Shown here piece by piece: positions 1 through 12,187 of a stretch of 64,000 nucleotides of DNA. Position 1 is the first letter of the stretch; each line of letters starts with the position of its first letter. Source of the stretch: Bathymodiolus brooksi (lineage: Eukaryota; Mollusca; Bivalvia; Mytilida; Modiolidae); contig OY804588.1 of the NCBI GenBank assembly GCA_963680875.1, positions 75,726,829-75,790,828 of the forward strand, in the 5' to 3' direction. A program made the position numbers and the translations under genes. The notes beneath the pieces are model-generated. The model was given only the letters and a program-made list of their open reading frames with translations. It searched no databases and was not told the DNA's origin.

Positions 1-389
1 CTTTTCATGTGAAAACTATTGTCTTGCTCACTATTCTTTAATAACATAAATCTCATACCTAAAGAGACAAATTATTATTATTATGTGTTGTTCCTTAACG
101 CCATCGATGGTAATTATTTCAGGCATACAGTGGCGTGAAATTTCAAATAATACAAACGTAGATATCTAATTTAGTGCACACGACACGTTTCTGTAATAAC
201 CTTCATCAGGTACGCTTAAAGTCGACAGATTGAAAAGCCAGATAATTTAAAAAAATCTTTGGGAACTGGCAAGAAAATCAAAGAGCCTAAACACTAGGTA
301 GTCAAAATCGGCTTAGGGCACCTGTGCCTGGGAAGGAGAATATTAGTTATAATAATAATTACATTATTTAGGAACTGTAAATTAAAACA
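1..389. other. Intergenic, one old repeat piece
   Basis: At about 150-235 an inverted R3 fragment (CTAATTTAGTGCACACGACA, CTTCATCAGGTACGCTTAA). Nothing else is seen. Confidence 0.4.
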
Positions 390-527
390 CTTGATACAAA
401 ATTATGTGAAAAAGTGTGTCAGTGACTTGCGACAGGTTGGTGGTTTTCTCTGGGTACTCCACCAATAAAATTGACCATCACGATATAACTTAAATATTTT
501 TGAAAGTGGCGTTAAACACCATAACAT
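390..527 (+). mobile_element. Family-1 SINE, 5' truncated
   Basis: TTGATACAAAATTATGTGAA, GACTTGCGACAGGTTGGTGG and GTGGCGTTAAACACCATAAC; the tRNA-like head is absent. Confidence 0.7.
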
Positions 528-599
528 TAACACTCACTCTGAAAATTAAAACGATATATGTAAATAAATAACTTTTAGCTTGTAATATGAAATGACACA

Positions 600-1135
600 G
601 GAGAAACATGTTAGGACATATTGTGTATGTTTTGTTGATCGTTGTTTGTCCTTTTGTACTTTTTCTTTTGACCATTGTGTTGTCTGTTCTTCTTCGATAA
701 ACGGATTTTGATTACCCCTTTTGGTGTCTTCAAACTCTTCTTACAAGAATTTACCACTAAATATTATAAAATGATAAATAGTCCCTGTAGCATGTTTATA
801 TGTACATATTAATAATGGATGATGCTATTTTTCACACACATACAGCATGTCTACTCTTGTTAACTTATGTCAATCAAAATGTCAATGAAGGTATGAAATT
901 AATTATCCTTGACAACAACAATAAACAAATATTATATCATAATTTTATTTTGTTGATTTTTTTTCTCATAAGAAGAGGTTGAAAATACCAAAGGGGTAAT
1001 CAGAATCCGTAAATCAAAGAAGAACAGACAACACAATGGCCAAAAGAAAAAGTACAAAAAGACAAACTACGATCTACAAAACATGCACATAAAACTAAAG
1101 ATCGAGTAACACGAACCCCACTAAAAACCAGGGTG
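600..1135. mobile_element. Two R2 fragments in opposite orientation
   Basis: 600-745 reads forward (GTTTTGTTGATCGTTGTTTG, GATTACCCCTTTTGGTGTCT); 970-1135 reads in reverse (ACCAAAGGGGTAATCAGAAT, AACACGAACCCCACTAAAAA). The pair forms a large inverted repeat around about 230 bp. Confidence 0.65.
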
Positions 1136-2270
1136 AATTGGCATGTGTATTTTGTTTATTTTTGCATAAATATGTGTATTCTTTTCATAAGTTGCAAATG
1201 CTCTCATATAATGTTTTGTTTGTTTTTCCATGTATATGTGCATTTTGTTTATTTCCTTCCATTAGTATACCTTGTATGTAAAGAAACAAGTGTTAGTTTG
1301 GAGTATGGAATGACACAGAAGAAACAGGTTAAGACATTGTTTCCAAACTTTACCCCCTAAATATTATAGATTTTTTAAAGAAAAAAAATAAACAAAATAA
1401 AATCATGATATTTTTAATCATGATAATATGATAACATGAAAAACATAAAATGCCGCACTGTTGAAACATTTCCAAAAAAATCAAATAGAAAAATCGTAGA
1501 AATTGGCAAAAATATCTGCCTCTGATACACAAATACATTACCGCTACTCTCCTTGCTTGCTACAGGCACTTCAATAAAAAAAAACATGGCGGGGTTAAAC
1601 TATATTTGTGGACTCAAATTAATTTGAAATGTTGAAGAAAAAAGATAATTATTTTATTTGCTGTTGATTATGATAGATCTGTGGATCTATTCCGTATCAA
1701 CAATTTGTGTTATCCAGTAAAATATTTGCCACCTCTTCGGTTGTATACTCGTACAAGCTTGTTACTTCCATATATGGTAACGTACAATTGTATTTGAAAT
1801 TTATATGAATGGGACGTCATAGTGTCCCTCAATGCTTCGTATCCACTATTAAGGAATGCATTTTTATTTTCTGAAATCATCACATTTTTGTACCAGGGAT
1901 TTTTGAAAACTGATACATTAATATTTTATTATTGTGTTGACATTAAACAGTGAATGAACAAATATTTTCTATTTCATATAAAAACTGGTCATTGCATTGT
2001 GATGGGATGATAAAACTAGCATGACGATGAACTGTCATTGAAATAAAGACACGTACGGTCAAATTTTGTTTAAAAGAGAAATGTGACGATTTTAAAGTGA
2101 AATTCTTCATCATTAGAGACGTTTAACATAGCTTGAGGATTGAAATACAAACCTCGTTACAAAAGATGAGTCTAAATAGATTGGCAAACCAAGCTATTAT
2201 CTTCCTTAGCTTGTCATAAAGTTTCTTGACATTTTTTCTTATTTATCAAAAGACAGCTTAAACAGTGATG
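1136..2270. other. Intergenic, no feature seen
   Basis: AT-rich; only short chance open frames. Confidence 0.4.
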
Positions 2271-2284
2271 GTCAACAATTCCAT

Positions 2285-2812
2285 TTCTTAGTTGGGGATA
2301 GAAGACCCAATGTTTTATATGCAAGATTACGTCATAATTGTAGCTCGCTTAAGTATGACCTATTTCGATCCAATATAATAATAACAGATTCGAGATGTGT
2401 TTGTGGATATATCAGGGAAGACGCTTCCCACTTTCTCTTGAACTGCCGCTTATGTATCGAACAAAGGACAATTCTCTTTAATTTTTTGCACCACCACAAT
2501 TTTCGGAAAGATATTGGAACTTTGTTATTTGGAGACTCTCAAAAAGACCAGGCTCAAAAGATCTTGCTATCAAATGCAGTACAGACATTCATTAAGAACA
2601 GTAGGCGATTCACTGAAGGAACATAACTCCCCCCTTTTTTTTTACTTATATGTTATCGTTCAATTTTTCTATATCATAAATGCTTATACACTTATTATCC
2701 GTCATGCTCTCTGTCAGACCTATGTATGTATGATACTGGAGAGACCTTTATATAAGTTGTAAAACTTGTGTTCAATCCCATTGTATATATTTGACAATAA
2801 AATATGTTTAAA
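2285..2812 (+). mobile_element. 5'-truncated LINE 3' end (Jockey/CR1-like)
   Basis: From 2291 a frame reads YARLRHNCSSLKYDLF then a C-x-C-x(8)-H-x(4)-C zinc-like motif (CVCGYIREDASHFLLNC) and ends at 2626. The same C-terminal motif occurs in the LINE at 14.3-16.8 kb (CQCGATETTAHFLLHC). A 3' end near TTGACAATAAAATATG (about 2790) is plausible. Confidence 0.8.
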
Positions 2813-3190
2813 TCAACAATTCCACCAATATCGCCATAACTTACAATCACCTCTCACATTAACTCACTGTTTTTACTCTATAATCAGAGGTAGTTAAAGT
2901 TAATGTATATATACATATATACACATAATATAAGACAAATTTCAACGTCCTTCTTTCGCTTTGTAAACAAACGAGCGATTTATCGATTGGGTATAATCTC
3001 ATTAGCACATGCGCCGGTGGATGTGACTGACTTTCCCGTCGTAAACGTACAAGTTGATGGATTATCGTCTGCTCGAATTTGGCAGCATAAATTATGTGCG
3101 ACATTGTCCGCAAACGTAAATATAAATTACCGTCTTCCAATCAAAGTATACTACCGTATTTGTACTCTTAGACATATCAGAATCGAAATA
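2813..3190. other. Intergenic with R5 fragment
   Basis: ATCAACAATTCCACCAATAT to TTAACTCACTG (2811-2870) is an R5 piece. Overlapping open frames on both strands (2859-3217) lack any domain. Confidence 0.4.
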
Positions 3191-3342
3191 AATCATGGAA
3201 GCCAGAATGTGTTTTGAGTTTTAACATTGGTTGGCGGATGTTAGTAAATTTTATCCCTCGCCTCCAGCTCGGGATAAATACTAATATCCGCCAACCCATG
3301 TTAAAACTCAAAACACATTCTGGTTTCCATGATTTATTTCTT
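3191..3342. mobile_element. 150-bp hairpin MITE
   Basis: Arms of about 65 bp (AAATCATGGAAGCCAGAATG ... and its inverted copy) around a loop CTCGCCTCCAGCTCGGG; few mismatches. Confidence 0.8.
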
Positions 3343-3519
3343 AATTAGAAGATCCCAGAGGAGTGAACAGAAGCTGTATATGTCCAAGAAGGACAGTCAA
3401 ATCTACAATCGTATTAAAAGTATATGTTTGTTGTATCTTTTTCATTTCTTGTTTTTCTTTGGTGATGCTTGTATCGTCAATAAAAAATTCAAAAAAATAT
3501 ACAACAAATATCACTAGCT

Positions 3520-3618
3520 AATTAAAATTCGACTTTTAATTGCCCCCGGTTTTATTATGTCACATTTATGCGCGACATAACAAAGCCAGGGGCAATTAAA
3601 GATCGAAGTTTAATTAGA
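3520..3618. mobile_element. About 98-bp hairpin MITE
   Basis: Arms TAATTAAAATTCGACTTTTA ... GCCCCCGG and the inverted CCAGGGGC ... GTTTAATTA; loop with CACATTTATGCGC. The end motif TAATTA may be part of the target. Confidence 0.75.
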
Positions 3619-4022
3619 GTGAACAAATATCAAATTTTAAAATGTACAGCCGACGGGAAAAAATAATTAAAAAAATACACCAAACATCTAATGTTAATTA
3701 ACCTGAACAATACTAAAATAAAAAGATCAACAATGACTCACATAAAACTATACAAAAAACTAAGGATTGAAATACACGAACTTTATGTGCACAAAAGATA
3801 TTTCAAAGTTTCAGAAATAAAATGAAGTCTCGTGATCAGATATTTCAGTAAAAACAAAATTATTATTAGTTTGGTTATTTTTGGAGAAACGGTTATTAAA
3901 AATTAATATATAATATGTGGAATTAAAACCTTTAATACTCTTATTTGACATTAATTCTATCGAAAAATGTTGTAATTTCTAGTATAATTTTTTAATATTA
4001 AAAATGTATTTATTAAGAGAAT
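3619..4022. other. Intergenic, no feature seen
   Basis: AT-rich without a recognised element. Confidence 0.4.
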
Positions 4023-4023
4023 A

Positions 4024-4274
4024 GGGACGTCGTGGTCGTGATCGTATGGTAGTTGGATTTACAACTCTCTACGCAATCAGTGCCGATTACCACTACGGTT
4101 GTGAGTTCAAATCCCGCTCATGATGAGGTGTACTCGATACATCATTATTTGATCAAGTTTGTCAGTGACTTGCGACAGGTCGGTGGTTTTCTCCGGGTAC
4201 TCCGGTTTCCTCCACCAATAAAACTGACCGCCATGATATAATTGAAATATTGCTGAAAGTGTCTTTAAACACAT
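4024..4274 (+). mobile_element. Family-1 SINE
   Basis: GGGACGTCGTGGTCGTGATC to GTGTCTTTAAACACA with B box GAGTTCAAATCCCGC. Confidence 0.8.
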
Positions 4275-4284
4275 ATATCCCCTT

Positions 4285-4555
4285 CCTCCAGAATCTCTGC
4301 ATGAGAATTCCCTTCAATTTTCTTCCGACTGTCAATAAAGACGGAAATTAACAAATTAATATTTTGGACATTGTTGGTCACAGATTCTCCTTCTGCTACC
4401 AGTGGATTACGATATACTTCCACTCTCGATAGTTAAACTTAGTTTTCAAATAATAAGACTCTCGCTAAAGCTCGAACTTTAAAATTTGAAAAGCATCTCG
4501 AGTGCATAAATATCGTAATCCACTGATAACAGTAGGAGAACCCATACTTCTTCTA
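4285..4555. mobile_element. Palindromic element R4, copy 1
   Basis: GATTCTCCTTCTGCTACCAG then TGGATTACGATATAC, and the inverted CGTAATCCACTGATAACAGT then AGGAGAACCC. A second copy is at 36285-36490. Confidence 0.7.
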
Positions 4556-4669
4556 CTTCTTTTATCAAATACTGATTTCCTTCAACAATTTGAAGTTTAT
4601 GTCATATGCTGCATATAGGTGACCTTAAGGCTTAACCGATGTTAGGCTATTCTGCTTAGGTCCTTTGGT

Positions 4670-4852
4670 TTTATTGTTCCCGAACACTTGGTTGTATTGT
4701 TCCCGAACACTTGGTTGTATTTTTCCCGAACACTTGGTTATATTGTTCCCGAACACTTGGTTGTATTGTTCCCGAACACTTGGTTGTATTGTTTCCGAAC
4801 ACTTGGTTGTATTGTTCTCGAACACTTGGTTGTATTGTTCCCGAACACTTTT
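4670..4852 (+). repeat. 23-bp minisatellite
   Basis: Eight copies of GTTCCCGAACACTTGGTTGT then ATT. The sequences on both sides (TAGGTCCTTTGGTTTTATTG and TTGGATTTCCAATC) belong to an R3 repeat, so the array arose inside it. Long open frames here are artefacts. Confidence 0.95.
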
Positions 4853-5180
4853 AAAATATTTTGGATTTCCAATCTTTCTATTTTGAGCGTACATGATAAA
4901 GGTTATTCCAGAAAGGCATCATGTGCATTAAATTTGATATTTACGTTTTTATTGCACATGACAATTGAAAAGGTTAAAACTATTTACAGATTTGATAAAT
5001 TATCATTTCATAGAAGAGACAACAGTTTTGGCTATCCTGTTTAGGCCCTTTGATTTTATTGCTTCCAAATAAAATATTTGACTTTCCATTCTTTCGATTT
5101 TAAGCATACCTGATGAAGGTTTTTCCAGAAACGCGTCGTGCGCACTAAATTAGATATCTACGGTTTTATTTGAATTCTTC
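4853..5180 (+). repeat. R3 dispersed repeat, two pieces
   Basis: 4853-4965 and 5025-5175 share AGGTTNTTCCAGAAANGC and ACTAAATTNGATATTTACG-like ends, a tandem pair of the same repeat. Confidence 0.6.
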
Positions 5181-5660
5181 AACCGAGCGACGAATAATTA
5201 TGGGCTGTGGCAACCTGATCGTATATTGCCATACGTGTACATGACCTTAAATGTTGAGGTAACAATCTTGATATGAATGTATCACACCTCCAGAAATAAT
5301 GAAATCGATGCTATCAGAGCCTATGTCTATTTCATCTCTATGCATTATGTAAATGATGTGAATTTTGTGGTACATATAGCATGTTAAAGATTGATAAATC
5401 TTGACATTAAACCACAAACTTATCTAGCCTGGGGATTATCTTTATTTATGGCTTTGTTTGATATTCTCGTACATCTAAAAGAATAAACATATCAATATAA
5501 TTTGTAATGAATTTTACAACTCTTTTTAAAAAAGATTTAATGTGTAGATATTTACGATCGAGAAATTTTTATTTCACTAATAATCTACGATTATTTCACA
5601 CCTTTTCAATATGAGTCAAAATAAAAGATGGCATGTACTTTCCCCCATACTTTAGTGCAT
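5181..5660. other. Intergenic, no feature seen
   Basis: No gene or repeat that I can support. Confidence 0.4.
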
Positions 5661-5667
5661 TGGTTTT

Positions 5668-5880
5668 AAGGGGAGTTTGAAGATGCCAACGGGGTAATCC
5701 GAATCCGCAAATTGAAGAAAGACAGACACTGCAATGGCCAAAAGAAAAAGGACAAAAGGACAAACAACGATCTGCAAAACATACACCTAAAACTAAAGAT
5801 CGAGTATAACACGAACCCCATTAAAAGCCGGTAATGAACTCAGGTGCTCCGGAAGGGTAAGCATTTCCTGCTCCACTAGT
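5668..5880 (-). mobile_element. R2 fragment
   Basis: Reverse copy: GATGCCAACGGGGTAATCCG, ACGAACCCCATTAAAAGCCG, CTCAGGTGCTCCGGAAGGGT. Confidence 0.65.
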
Positions 5881-6398
5881 AAATAAATCTCAATCTAATC
5901 AATAATATGAGACAGGCAACCTGTTTGAAGGACGAAGTCCTAAAATTTCAATAATACGATGATCTGTACAAGTTATTTTGAATGAATTTTGTAGCCGATT
6001 TGTTACGGCTGTTCCGTTCATTTTACCTACTGTACGCCGCTCTTCCGTCGGGAGTTTCGTAGAAAGATATTTTTTAATTAGAATTGTATTTCAAGTTTAT
6101 TTCGATTTTGCATAGAGTAAATAAATAAAGAATTGGAAATTTTTCATTGAAATATATTTCTTTGCGTTTCTAAATTATCAATTGATTTTTTTTTAAACTT
6201 CCGGTGAACAGATATTTGGCTATCAATATAGAAGGAAAAATCGGACATCCTACCGTTATAAGGACTTCGTCCTTTATTATATCTCATCCCCTAAAAAATG
6301 TATTTGCATGAAGTGACAAAAATAGAACTAGTTTCTTTTTAGCAAATACCATCCCTTATTTTCCCATTACTAAAACAAAACGTTGTTATCTTCTTGAA
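5881..6398. other. Intergenic, no gene seen
   Basis: GGACGAAGTCCT at 5930 and an inverted AAGGACTTCGTCCTTTATTA at 6260 may be the ends of a 340-bp element; otherwise featureless. Confidence 0.4.
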
Positions 6399-6399
6399 T

Positions 6400-6657
6400 T
6401 GGCTTGGTTTATGGTGTTTAACGCCACTTTCAACAATATTTCAGTTATATCGTGACTGTCAGTTTTATTTGATGGAGGAAACCGGAGGACCGGGAGAAAA
6501 CTGCCGACCAGTCACTGACAAATTTTATCTCATAATGTTGTATCGAGTACACCTCGCCATGAACGGGGTTCAAACTCACAATTTTAGTGGTGATAGACCC
6601 TGACAGCACATGTAGTTGTAAATCCAACTACCATACGATCACGACCACGACGGCCCC
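6400..6657 (-). mobile_element. Family-1 SINE, reverse
   Basis: TTTATGGTGTTTAACGCCAC to CACGACCACGACGGCCCC. Confidence 0.8.
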
Positions 6658-7071
6658 TCTTAAATTTATCACAACGACAAAGGAAAAGGGAGACCAAGTG
6701 GGGAGATTTAATTTTAATTAGAATGTATAAATATACACTTTTCTAATATAACTGTAAACATATACAATGTCCATACATTGTCCGCGAATATAAGGTTTAT
6801 TAGAAACAGGACGAATATCTCCTGCTTCGAAGCAAGTAGAAATAAATGTAATGTAAAACAAGTCAGACACAAAAAGACACCACTTGAACAAGTACAAAGT
6901 ACATATCTATTAGCCGATCCATTCTCTACACAAGAGAAAAGGAACAGAATACCTTTTCACAGCTAGTAGGACTATAGCATCAACATTTACACACACCCCA
7001 GATACTTGTCAACGTAGCGCTTATTGCAGACAAAAAAATTGTTAATTTATCTATCAGTACTTAAACGTTAG

Positions 7072-7235
7072 AGAATACCGAAGGGGCAATCAAAAAGGAC
7101 AATCCAGAGTGGGTACACAAGACGAAGAAAAAACAAAACAAAAACACAACACATTGTGTTGGACACCATTTTACACACACAAACACAAATAACGTAAATA
7201 AGACATCAGCCCTCCTACAAACAACTGGAGGTAAA
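7072..7235 (-). mobile_element. R2 fragment
   Basis: AATACCGAAGGGGCAATC and AACACAACACATTGTGTTGG; strongly diverged. Confidence 0.45.
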
Positions 7236-8000
7236 GACGAACCGAATATCGTTTTTATTCGGAAATCGTAACGGACATCACATTTCATTTCGAATCAGTA
7301 TAACAGACTAAAGGTTCCATAATATTCCGATTATATGATATTACTAACAATAAAATATCCGTCAACTCAAGAAATTCGTGGGATGTCATGGTAATTTCTT
7401 AAGTGTCACCGTTTCTTTATGTATTTGTAATCGACACTTCAATTTACTACACCAGCTATTCTATAAAGTAATTCAAACTACTTCTAATCTCTATACATAT
7501 TAGACTGGTTTCCGTTTTACTGGTTACCTAATCTAACCCTTTTAACACTGAAGTACCTCATTATAACAGTGGGAAAATGGCTACCCGTCCTCATATCTCA
7601 GCATTTAATTATATTAAATACCCATAAATTGTATTTTATCTCGTCCGAAACTCAAACGAATTTAAATAAATGACCTTATGGTCAAATAATTGACAGGGGA
7701 ATTTGACTTTTATAGCTTTGTCCCCAATAACCTCCATTATATTAAACGAGAAAGTTATTGATCTGTGGTCCTAACTGATGTTTTGGGGGTTGTAATAATA
7801 AAATGTTTCTTTTGTCTGAAATTAATTTCGTCGTTCTTCGTTGGAGAGCGTTCATACTATAGTTTAGCAAATTTCGATTTAGACCACTCACTTCCAAACA
7901 ACGTTTTCATGATAGGGGATTTCAATGGTTTATAAGTACTCTTTTTAATTTAACATTGGAGATAAACACGATTCACTAATGTACACATATAGTCGTGAAT
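7236..8000. other. Intergenic, no feature seen
   Basis: No coding or repeat evidence. Confidence 0.4.
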
Positions 8001-8394
8001 ATTACAACAATTATTTAGTTGACCGTTATGGAATATCCCTGTCACACATGAGCACGGATATGTTCCTTTCGTTGTGAAAACTTCCCGGACGTTTTCCCAT
8101 TCATGACTTATCACAGGGTTTGTAGCTAAATTAAAACTACGGGTGCCACTAGTTGAGCAGGACTTGTTATCCTTCTGGAGCACTTGAGTTCACCAACGGT
8201 CTTAGTGGGGTTTGTGTTACTCGATCTTTAGTCAGGGACGTAACTATACCATTGAGTTGCCTCGTCTGATTTTCTGGAGAAAAAATACAGAGAGAAAGAG
8301 AGAGCGATAGAAAGAAGAAGGACTGAATACGAACTTCAACTAGTTTTGATGATCAGCCCGAGTCTTGTAACTCAGTGAAAGCCCATCAAGAAGC

Positions 8395-8916
8395 TTGATA
8401 TCTTGTTTTGCTTTTTCAAGGCACAAGGGCAGATTCCGATGCAAAGTTCCCCAAGAACTGGAAGCAATTTTCTACGGCAATTATCTGGTACCGGCCCTTG
8501 TAAATAGTGTAAATCCGGAAATAGTTAATGACATGAAAACAGAATACATGAATGACTTGCCATACCCAAATGATCTCCTACAAGAGGTTGACAGATGGGT
8601 GGCGAAATGTATCTGCTGCAACTTACAGTTTGTCAACACACTTACATACTCAATTTCTTATGCTAACGCTGACATGTACCCAAATATTCATGTGATTTTA
8701 AAGCTACTTCTAACATTGCCAGCCGGTTTCTGTACACGAGGGAGGTCTTTCTCGGCTCTTCGGCACCTGAAGACAAAAACGGAAGATCGTCTGTGTGGGT
8801 TGGCGATGCTTCACCTCCACCGTAATGATACATACAGGCAGGTGAATCCAGACGCTGTTATCAAAAGATGGGATTCGAGTGGCAGTATGAAAATCCATCT
8901 TGCATTCACCGACTAA
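8395..8916 (+). pseudogene. hAT transposase C-terminal fragment (ZMYM1-like)
   Basis: The 173-codon frame ends in the hAT dimerisation region: LLTLPAGFCTRGRSFSALRH then LKTKTEDRLCGLAMLHLHR, the S-x-R-x-FS-ALRxxKT...RLxGLxLLHxH pattern of ZMYM1-type hAT transposases. The zinc finger and the catalytic half are missing, so it is a remnant left by internal deletion of the element. No host-gene context. Confidence 0.85.
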
Positions 8917-9054
8917 GTACCGTCATTTGAAAAAATTCATTAAAAGATTATTTTAAAATTCAATCAGTTGTGTTATTATGGTGGTCGCTATTTATGATAG
9001 TGACTGGTATATAAAGCGTCTCAATGATATAGAAATCGATAAAAAAAAAATATG

Positions 9055-9168
9055 CTCTATTTTGGTCCGTTAAGTCACAATTTTGACCGTTAAGTTACAA
9101 TTTTGACCGTTAAGTTACAATTTTGACCGTTAAGTCACAATTTTGACCGTTAAGTTACAATTTTCGGC
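9055..9168 (+). repeat. 20-bp tandem repeat inside hAT-like element
   Basis: Five to six copies of TTTTGACCGTTAAGTTACAA, near the right end of the element. Confidence 0.95.
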
Positions 9169-9312
9169 CTCAATCGGTGGTCCCATACACCTGCCTCCCC
9201 TGTATTAAACCCCTAGTTACGGCCCTGTTAGTTTTATGTGTATGTTTTGTAGATCGTTGTTTGTCTTTTTTATTTTGGCTATTTGGCTAGTCTTCAAACT
9301 CTTCTTACAAGA

Positions 9313-9812
9313 ATTATATCAGCTTCCATAAAGCTTCTTAACTTATTTATTATTATTTTGGGTTATCATATAATTAACAGAGTTGTTCATTAGGCAGATA
9401 GTACTTTGTCAAATTCATCAGAATCTATTAGGATATACACGTACTGTATAAAGAAATAATGCTTGAAAACAAAGCAAAAAATCGATTGCCTTCTTGTTAA
9501 GAATTATTTCCCCCAACAATATTAGATAACACCTCATCAATGTAGCTTTGTATCAATTCTTCATCCTGTAACATATACCGTATATTGTATTATATATTGC
9601 GCGTTTATATACAATACGCCCCCTTCATTTTAACGAACGATTACTTTACATAAAGATAAAGATACATATTTTCTGAAATGCTTTATAGCGTACATATATC
9701 ATGAAAAATAAGTGAAATGTTTTGTAAGAATGGAGTGAACATGAACACAGATAATGATGACCGCTCAATAATTTTTGGTACAGTTTTTTTAAATGTTGAA
9801 ATGACGATGATG
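9313..9812. other. Intergenic, no feature seen
   Basis: No gene or clear repeat. Confidence 0.4.
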
Positions 9813-9814
9813 AG

Positions 9815-10110
9815 GAGGAGGGTGGTGATGTCCGCTTTGTACTAGACCAACACGCTGAGTTTATTTTTCTTATAGTTCTAGCTCACTTAAGCAGTCCGCT
9901 GTAAGGCATGTCATTCCACTCGGATACATTATTCTGATTCCGAGCCAACCTGTGTTTGCTCTTGTTGTGTGCTTAGTGGAGAATAAACAAATACCAATTT
10001 CATAGTCTTTTGTTTGGCCCGACTGGGGCTCGAAGCCACAATATATACTGCACTACTGTAGCTCTATAGACGAGCACGAACGCTAACCATTATATCACAG
10101 ATGATGTTCG
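9815..10110 (-). mobile_element. Family-2 SINE, reverse
   Basis: TTTGTACTAGACCAACACGC, TTAGTGGAGAATAAACAAAT and GGGGCTCGAAGCCACAATAT. Confidence 0.7.
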
Positions 10111-11100
10111 TCCAATTGAAGTGGAAAATCTAACACATACGGACCTATAAATCTCCTAGACAAGTTTTTAAAAAACAAATACACAACCCTCAACCTGACA
10201 AGATTTGAGGAAAAATACTTGTAGATATCATAAATACCTTTATGCATTTCTTTCATGAATTATTTCATTTAGTGGCCGCGATCTTATGGTAGTTAGAATT
10301 ATATTTCATCCATGACTAGACAATTTCTATACAACGATATGTGGTGATAATTTTCAGAACCTGGAGGTCAGTGGTCATGCATTTCATGGTTATTTGGTTA
10401 CCTCCCAATCTGATTAAAATCAGATCTCTCATGTGCTCCCCATTAAGTGATATGTCACGACAAGGGAGATCTGAGGAAACTCTCATTACGGGGTCACATG
10501 CGAGTGACACTATTATGTAATGAATATGATACTAGTATGATAAACACGGTTATGCCCCTTTTCGGCTAATGAGATAGCTCGTAGCATTGCAAAGCAGTTT
10601 AGTGACACTTTCAGAGGTATGATTTTAATCATATTGACATTCTCAGAGACTTCCTACAGGCCAGTGATACAAATATGCCTATTGTCATGGTTATTTGATC
10701 TCCTCCACCAATGCGCAGAGACTTACTTCCGGTCACTGAGTTTGCTTCACTGAATGTTTTTACTGCCAATGTAGTAAAAGTGATTTTTAAGTGGGTAGTA
10801 CATTGACAGTTAAAATAAATTCTGTGGGTCAAATTTAGTGACCGGAGCAAGTCCCTGTGACCAATATAAACAGTTAATAAAACCGATCGCCGCGATATAA
10901 ACGAATTGTACCTTGAATGCATTCTTTACCTTTGACCTTTTTATGGTTTATCAGAATGTAAGCAATAGCTAAGCACTATGAAATAAAACTCACAGATACG
11001 AGATATTGCACACTTTAAATATGGGCTATGGTTTTATCACTCGTAGAGAGCCGTGCAATAATCAACGACCTAGATGTGATATTACAAGGCTTCATGTTAC
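10111..11100. other. Intergenic with decayed repeats
   Basis: TTAGTGGCCGCGATCTTATGG at 10270 resembles a SINE head; TCATGGTTATTTGGTTACCT (10385) and TCATGGTTATTTGATCTCCT (10684) are a diverged pair. No gene is seen. Confidence 0.4.
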
Positions 11101-11103
11101 AAA

Positions 11104-11172
11104 TCATTTATACCACGGTTTTTCGCGTTCGATTGTTTTACTGTTTAACTCGGAAAATCGTGGTATAAATAT
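11104..11172. repeat. Short hairpin
   Basis: ATTTATACCACGGTTTTTCG pairs with CGGAAAATCGTGGTATAAAT across about 28 bases. Confidence 0.7.
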
Positions 11173-12150
11173 TACATATTGTTGAAACTGGTGTTAAACA
11201 CGAAGCAGACACTAACCCTATTATAAAAGTCGTTTATGGTCGGAGATTGCTTTGTTTATTAGTTACGCAATATACTGTTAATGGTATATAGTTCCGTCAA
11301 ACAAATTTATACTGACGACAAGCATAAAACTTATTTATTTATTAATAGACTTCATCGTGATCAGATATTGCTACAAATAATTTGCGGACAATCCAAAATA
11401 AAAAAATACTTTCCAACTTGCCAAATACATCAGCATCAAGTGGGATCAATATTACTGTATCTAGTACTTATCGTCATAACAATACTGCTAAAATCGATCA
11501 GATTCTGTGTGTTTTTTCACAAGAAGATAATTGGATTCCTTATGTAATTTTCTATCACTGTATTTTCGGTTTTTAGCTTTATCCTGTAAAAATCTTCTTT
11601 TGGGGGAAAAAAGTAGTTTTATTTTATTGATGTTGATGACAGTTTAAATAGAGTATCATATGCACCCATCATCAATGTATAGAATTCCTCAAAACACAGG
11701 AGAAATGACATCAATAAATTTTAAGACATTCCCAACAAACATGAGACATCAAGCTTGATAACAAAATGGAATTTTTAGTTACGGAACTTGCGTTCTGATT
11801 GATATTTTGACAGTGATATAGCTGAAACGCCATTGAGTTGCATAAAATTTGAAGCTTACAATCGTGTCTGATGTCATTAGGCATATTTTCAAAACTAAAT
11901 AACATCAGTTCTAAAAGTTGTGTTTCGTTAGAGGTTTTCAGATTTTTTAGACGCTTTTTTTTCGCACCAAAGACATGTCTTGAGACTTCTTAATAATACT
12001 TAAGGCCAATCGTGCTGTTTCAGTATATGTCTCGCAGATTGGTTTATTTTTTACGTCACGTGACCAGTATTTACTGTCGAGCTGTGCCTTAATTTCATTC
12101 GAACGGCGCAACCAGTGTACGTCTCTTTCAAAAAGAGTGTAGCATGTACA
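11173..12150. other. Intergenic, no gene seen
   Basis: Open frames near 11281-11576 and 11711-11905 show no domain. Confidence 0.4.
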
Positions 12151-12153
12151 TAT

Positions 12154-12176
12154 TGGGGGGGGGGGGGGGGGGGGGG
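12154..12176 (+). repeat. Poly-G run at the MULE left edge
   Basis: About 22 consecutive G. It directly precedes the transposon terminus; length is assembly-sensitive. Confidence 0.9.
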
Positions 12177-12187
12177 TGTCCGTTTAA

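Larger units (their letters stand above)
8233..9227 (+). mobile_element. hAT-like element, 995 bp
   Basis: Ends CAGGGACGTAACTATACC and inverted CAGGGCCGTAACTAGGGG. TTAGT is repeated at the two flanks. The interior has the C-terminus of a hAT transposase and a 20-bp tandem repeat. Confidence 0.8.
8005..9312 (+). mobile_element. R2 repeat split by a hAT-like element
   Basis: 8005-8232 ends CTCGATCTTTAGT and 9228-9312 resumes TTAGTTTTATGTGTATGTTT; joined, they restore the R2 order seen at 36580-36905. Confidence 0.7.

Noticed and set aside
2859..3217. Overlapping open frames of about 100 codons on both strands
   Set aside because: No family resemblance and no splice context; one runs into the hairpin element.
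4625..5044. Open frames of 73-118 codons on both strands
   Set aside because: They read a 23-bp minisatellite (product repeat of the type NTWLYCSRTLG).
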